Assembly: GCA_016193385.1 (NCBI GenBank)
Contig: JACPSF010000389.1
Location: 1 to 7,987, forward strand
Direction of reading: 5' to 3'
DNA length: 7,987 bases
Source: Deltaproteobacteria bacterium
Lineage (GTDB): Bacteria > Desulfobacterota_B > Binatia > UBA9968
The first letter of the stretch is position 1. Every line of letters begins with the position of its first letter. Below the pieces are notes generated by a model, which was not told the origin of the DNA, ran no database searches, and saw nothing but the letters and a program-made list of their open reading frames with translations. Below are positions 6,545 through 7,987 of this stretch, one piece after another. The position numbers and the translations under genes are program-made.

Positions 6545-6605
6545 GGTGAGAGATTGGCTAACCACCGTTGGGTTGAGACGGACGCGGCAGACCGCGCCTC
6601 TCACC
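6545..6605 (+). other. Three-stem inverted-repeat structure between two genes
   Basis: GGTGAGAG (6545-6552) pairs perfectly with CTCTCACC (6598-6605). Inside this outer stem lie AACC/GGTT (6560-6563 with 6571-6574) and CGCGG-CAGA-CCGCG (6583-6596), giving a three-way-junction shape that begins three bases after the stop of the small gene. No T-tract follows, so it is not a standard terminator. It could be a decayed mobile or repetitive element, an mRNA-end structure, or a leader element of the hydrolase gene. Confidence 0.35.
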
Positions 6606-6645
6606 CATCACGTTATACCTTCACCGAGCGAGGGGGAAAAACGCC

Positions 6646-7476
6646 ATGAGCGCGAGGGTAAAATGGCATGCAGGGGTTTCCGGGCTCGTACTAATACTGA
6701 CTTTAATGCTGACTGGATTGCCACCGTCTTCCAGGGCGGAAATTACTGGGATTGTGATTTCATCCACTCAGCCCTACGGAGACTTCGCACCAGGAAAATA
6801 CATCCGCATGGAGGGTGAGGCACATGGCGTGCTGTCGCCCAAAGAGCCGATTCCGGACCTCGACAAGGCGCCCCGGAACAGCGCCGGTCTGGTGGAATAT
6901 CGCACGCCCATCACGCTGGTCATCCCGGAATCGCGCCGAGCCGGCAACGGCACGCTGTTGGTCGAGATCCCCAACCGCGGCCGGCCCATCAGCCATATGC
7001 TCTACAACAGTCCGCGATCGCGCCCTCTCCTTGTGGGATCTTTGGATCAGGGCACTGGATTCTTGCAGAACCGGGGCTATTCGATTGCCGTCGTGCAGTG
7101 GGAGCTGGGCGAAGGAATCCAAATCCCGTCGTTCACCGATGATCGGGGAGTCAAGCGCTATATCGAGGGCATCGGGTTTGCCGCGGCACGCGACGTGGCC
7201 TTGTTCTTGAGGCATGACAGGACACCGGGCAATCCTCTGGCGGGAGCGATCGAGCGTGTCTATGCGGCGGGCTACTCACAGACGGCGCGGTTTCTGAAAA
7301 GCTTTCTGGTGAACGGCTTCAACGAGCACGACGGCAGGATTGTTTTCGATGGGATGCACATCATCGCCCACTTGGCCGGGGGGCTGCCGTTGCTTGCATC
7401 CGGGACCGGCCCCGGCTCAGTGGCGTCCGTTACTCCGAGTCCGCGCAATCCCGAGCACCGTGGAGTCCATGAGTAA
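6646..7476 (+). CDS. Exported alpha/beta-hydrolase-like protein, truncated at the C-terminus
   Basis: The N-terminus (MSARVKWHAGVSGLVLILTL to SSRA, about 1-31) is a signal peptide with likely cleavage after A31. The body follows a family of secreted or periplasmic alpha/beta hydrolase-domain proteins: ITGIVISSTQPYGDFAPGKY (33-52), LVEYRTPITLVIPE (82-95), LLVEIPNRGRP (104-114), RGYSIAVVQWELG (143-155) and FAAARDVALFLR (178-189). The nucleophile elbow is AAGYSQTARFL with S211, followed by GFNEHDGRIVFDGMH (224-238). Family members continue well past this point; here translation stops at residue 276 after RNPEHRGVHE, so the acid and histidine part of the catalytic triad is probably missing. The stop lies about 11 bp before a repeat-like segment, suggesting insertion or deletion. 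Start: AGGGGG (6631-6636) is 9 bases before the ATG. Substrate unknown; probably inactive. Confidence 0.82.
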   Translation: MSARVKWHAGVSGLVLILTLMLTGLPPSSRAEITGIVISSTQPYGDFAPGKYIRMEGEAHGVLSPKEPIPDLDKAPRNSAGLVEYRTPITLVIPESRRAGNGTLLVEIPNRGRPISHMLYNSPRSRPLLVGSLDQGTGFLQNRGYSIAVVQWELGEGIQIPSFTDDRGVKRYIEGIGFAAARDVALFLRHDRTPGNPLAGAIERVYAAGYSQTARFLKSFLVNGFNEHDGRIVFDGMHIIAHLAGGLPLLASGTGPGSVASVTPSPRNPEHRGVHE

Positions 7477-7487
7477 CGGAGTAGGAG

Positions 7488-7525
7488 GGTCAGGTCTTTA
7501 CTTTTGCTGTCCCCGGCGGTCAGGT
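7488..7525. repeat. GGTCAGGT direct repeat next to the hydrolase break
   Basis: GGTCAGGT occurs at 7488-7495 and again at 7518-7525, 30 bp apart. The first copy continues as CTTTACTTTTG and then CTGTCCCC. Runs of this kind (GGTCAGGTCTTTACTTTTG) recall, from memory, sequence flanking IS200-like REP-associated transposase genes. No transposase is in the window. It may be the end of a mobile or repetitive element that replaced the 3' part of the hydrolase. Confidence 0.35.
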
Positions 7526-7561
7526 ACTGGAACGTGGTCGATCGAATTGACTTCCCAAAAT

Positions 7562-7617
7562 AATCTCATCGCGAGTGGATGCGGGTCGGATACTATCGTC
7601 AAGTCCGCGATGAGATT
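7562..7617. repeat. Perfect 12-bp inverted repeat with 32-base spacer
   Basis: AATCTCATCGCG (7562-7573) is matched exactly by CGCGATGAGATT (7606-7617). A perfect 12-bp pairing this close is unlikely by chance. No T-tract follows, so it is not a terminator. It lies between the GGTCAGGT repeats and the candidate structured RNA, and could be a transposon-end hairpin, the ends of a small palindromic element, or an extra 5' stem of that RNA. Confidence 0.55.
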
Positions 7618-7657
7618 CGTTGGGCAAGCCAAACTACGATCACGGAGCCACTCGTGA

Positions 7658-7846
7658 GATGGAGGTCACTCCTAGCGGAGGCGGCGAGAAGGCCACCTGG
7701 GTTTCGGGAACTCCACCGCGAGGTTCTTCGAGATCTGCGCGCCTCAGGGAGTAGTGGCGGAGTGCCGAAGCCAAAGTCCGGTTGGCGCTCATCCGAGTTA
7801 GTGGTGGGCAAGCGGCGCGGAAACCGCCGTGCTACCTAACTCCCGG
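7658..7846 (+). ncRNA. Candidate multi-branched structured RNA, HEARO/OMEGA-like
   Basis: Hand folding gives a consistent multi-branch RNA. The closing stem is GATG (7658-7661) with CATC (7790-7793). Branch one is AGGT/ACCT (7663-7666 with 7695-7698) holding CTCC-TAGC-GGAG (7669-7680). Branch two is a long stem, 7702-7719 with 7754-7770, made of TTCGG/CCGAA, ACTCC/GGAGT and CCGC/GTGG separated by small mismatches. Branch three is GCCAA/TTGGC (7770-7774 with 7782-7786); position 7770 can join either branch. A 3' hairpin follows: GAGTTAG/CTAACTC (7795-7801 with 7836-7842) extended by GT/AC, GGCA/TGCT and CGGCG/CGCCG. Several pairs are G-T on the + strand, which suits + transcription. GTGA (7654-7657) precedes the first stem; HEARO RNAs, the OMEGA RNAs of IscB/IsrB transposon-encoded nucleases, are known to follow ATGA or GTGA. 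No nuclease gene is visible, so this would be an orphan copy. The family name is from memory. The open frame at 7579-7839 is probably incidental. Confidence 0.5.
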
Positions 7847-7928
7847 CTTAAGACTGATGTCACTGCGTGGCTTTAGAAGTCACGAGATCACTGAGATTCG
7901 AGGGCTATAGTGAAGGAAAAAAGAAAAT

Positions 7929-7987
7929 TACCATAATCCCCCTATCCTCCCTCAAATCCCCCTTTCTCCCCCTTTGGTAAAGGGGGA
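7929..7987. repeat. C-rich palindromic intergenic repeat, cut by the window end
   Basis: The unit TCCCCCT recurs three times (in AATCCCCCTA, AAATCCCCCTTTC and the last copy). The last copy forms a perfect 9-bp hairpin, TCCCCCTTT (7967-7975), loop GGT, AAAGGGGGA (7979-7987), and runs to the window edge. Such elements are dispersed between genes in several deltaproteobacterial, Nitrospirota and NC10-like genomes (recalled, not checked). The stretch 7847-7928 before it shows no gene or RNA I recognise. Confidence 0.6.

Noticed and set aside
6760..7215. 151-codon minus-strand frame opposite the hydrolase
   Set aside because: It is antisense to a gene with a clear signal peptide and nucleophile motif; its own product shows no family features.
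7795..7842. Integron attC site, considered because of GTTAG and CTAAC ends
   Set aside because: attC sites run CTAAC...GTTAG from outside in; here the order is reversed on both strands, and no integrase or cassette is present.
1..7987. CRISPR array or tRNA/rRNA genes
   Set aside because: No regularly spaced repeat set and no tRNA- or rRNA-like sequence was seen on either strand.

Overview
The window carries most of a System I (Ccm) cytochrome c maturation operon on the + strand, followed by an accessory tail with broken genes and repeats. The source looks like a Gram-negative bacterium of moderate GC with a periplasm and c-type cytochromes. The gene order ccmC-D-E-F-G-HI, the fused CcmH/CcmI and the C-rich intergenic repeat at the right end suggest a deltaproteobacterial, Nitrospirota or NC10-like genome. 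That placement is an impression, not a proof.

Layout. 1-282: non-coding leader with a sigma70-like promoter (TTGACA/TAAAAA), two GACAA/TTGTC inverted repeats and several leader hairpins. 283-5902: ccmC, ccmD, ccmE, ccmF, ccmG and a ccmH-ccmI fusion, with mostly overlapping or near-zero junctions; the one real gap is 92 bp before ccmE. A Rho-independent terminator follows at 5925-5952. No ccmA or ccmB is present, and the promoter lies directly upstream of ccmC, so any ccmAB lies outside the window.

How the operon works (family knowledge). CcmC, with small CcmD, loads heme onto the conserved histidine of periplasmic CcmE. CcmG, a membrane-tethered thioredoxin, and the CXXC domain of CcmH keep apocytochrome CXXCH thiols reduced. 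The CcmI part (TPR plus C-terminal domain) holds the apocytochrome. CcmF takes heme from holo-CcmE and makes the thioether bonds. The key residues of CcmC, CcmE, CcmF, CcmG and CcmH are all present, so the operon looks functional.

5953-6542: a region without a clear gene, then a tiny gene apparently broken by a frameshift (6188-6309), then a tightly spaced 75-residue conserved-looking small protein (6315-6542).

6646-7476: an exported alpha/beta-hydrolase-like protein that stops soon after its nucleophile motif. The coding sequence ends about 11 bp before a repeat-like GGTCAGGT segment.

7477-7987: no convincing protein gene. It holds a direct repeat, a perfect 12-bp inverted repeat, and a roughly 190-nt stretch (7658-7846) that folds by hand into a multi-branched RNA. 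That stretch is preceded by GTGA and resembles, from memory, HEARO/OMEGA RNAs of IscB/IsrB-type elements, but no nuclease gene is in view. The window ends inside a C-rich palindromic repeat. This candidate RNA is the most interesting item here.
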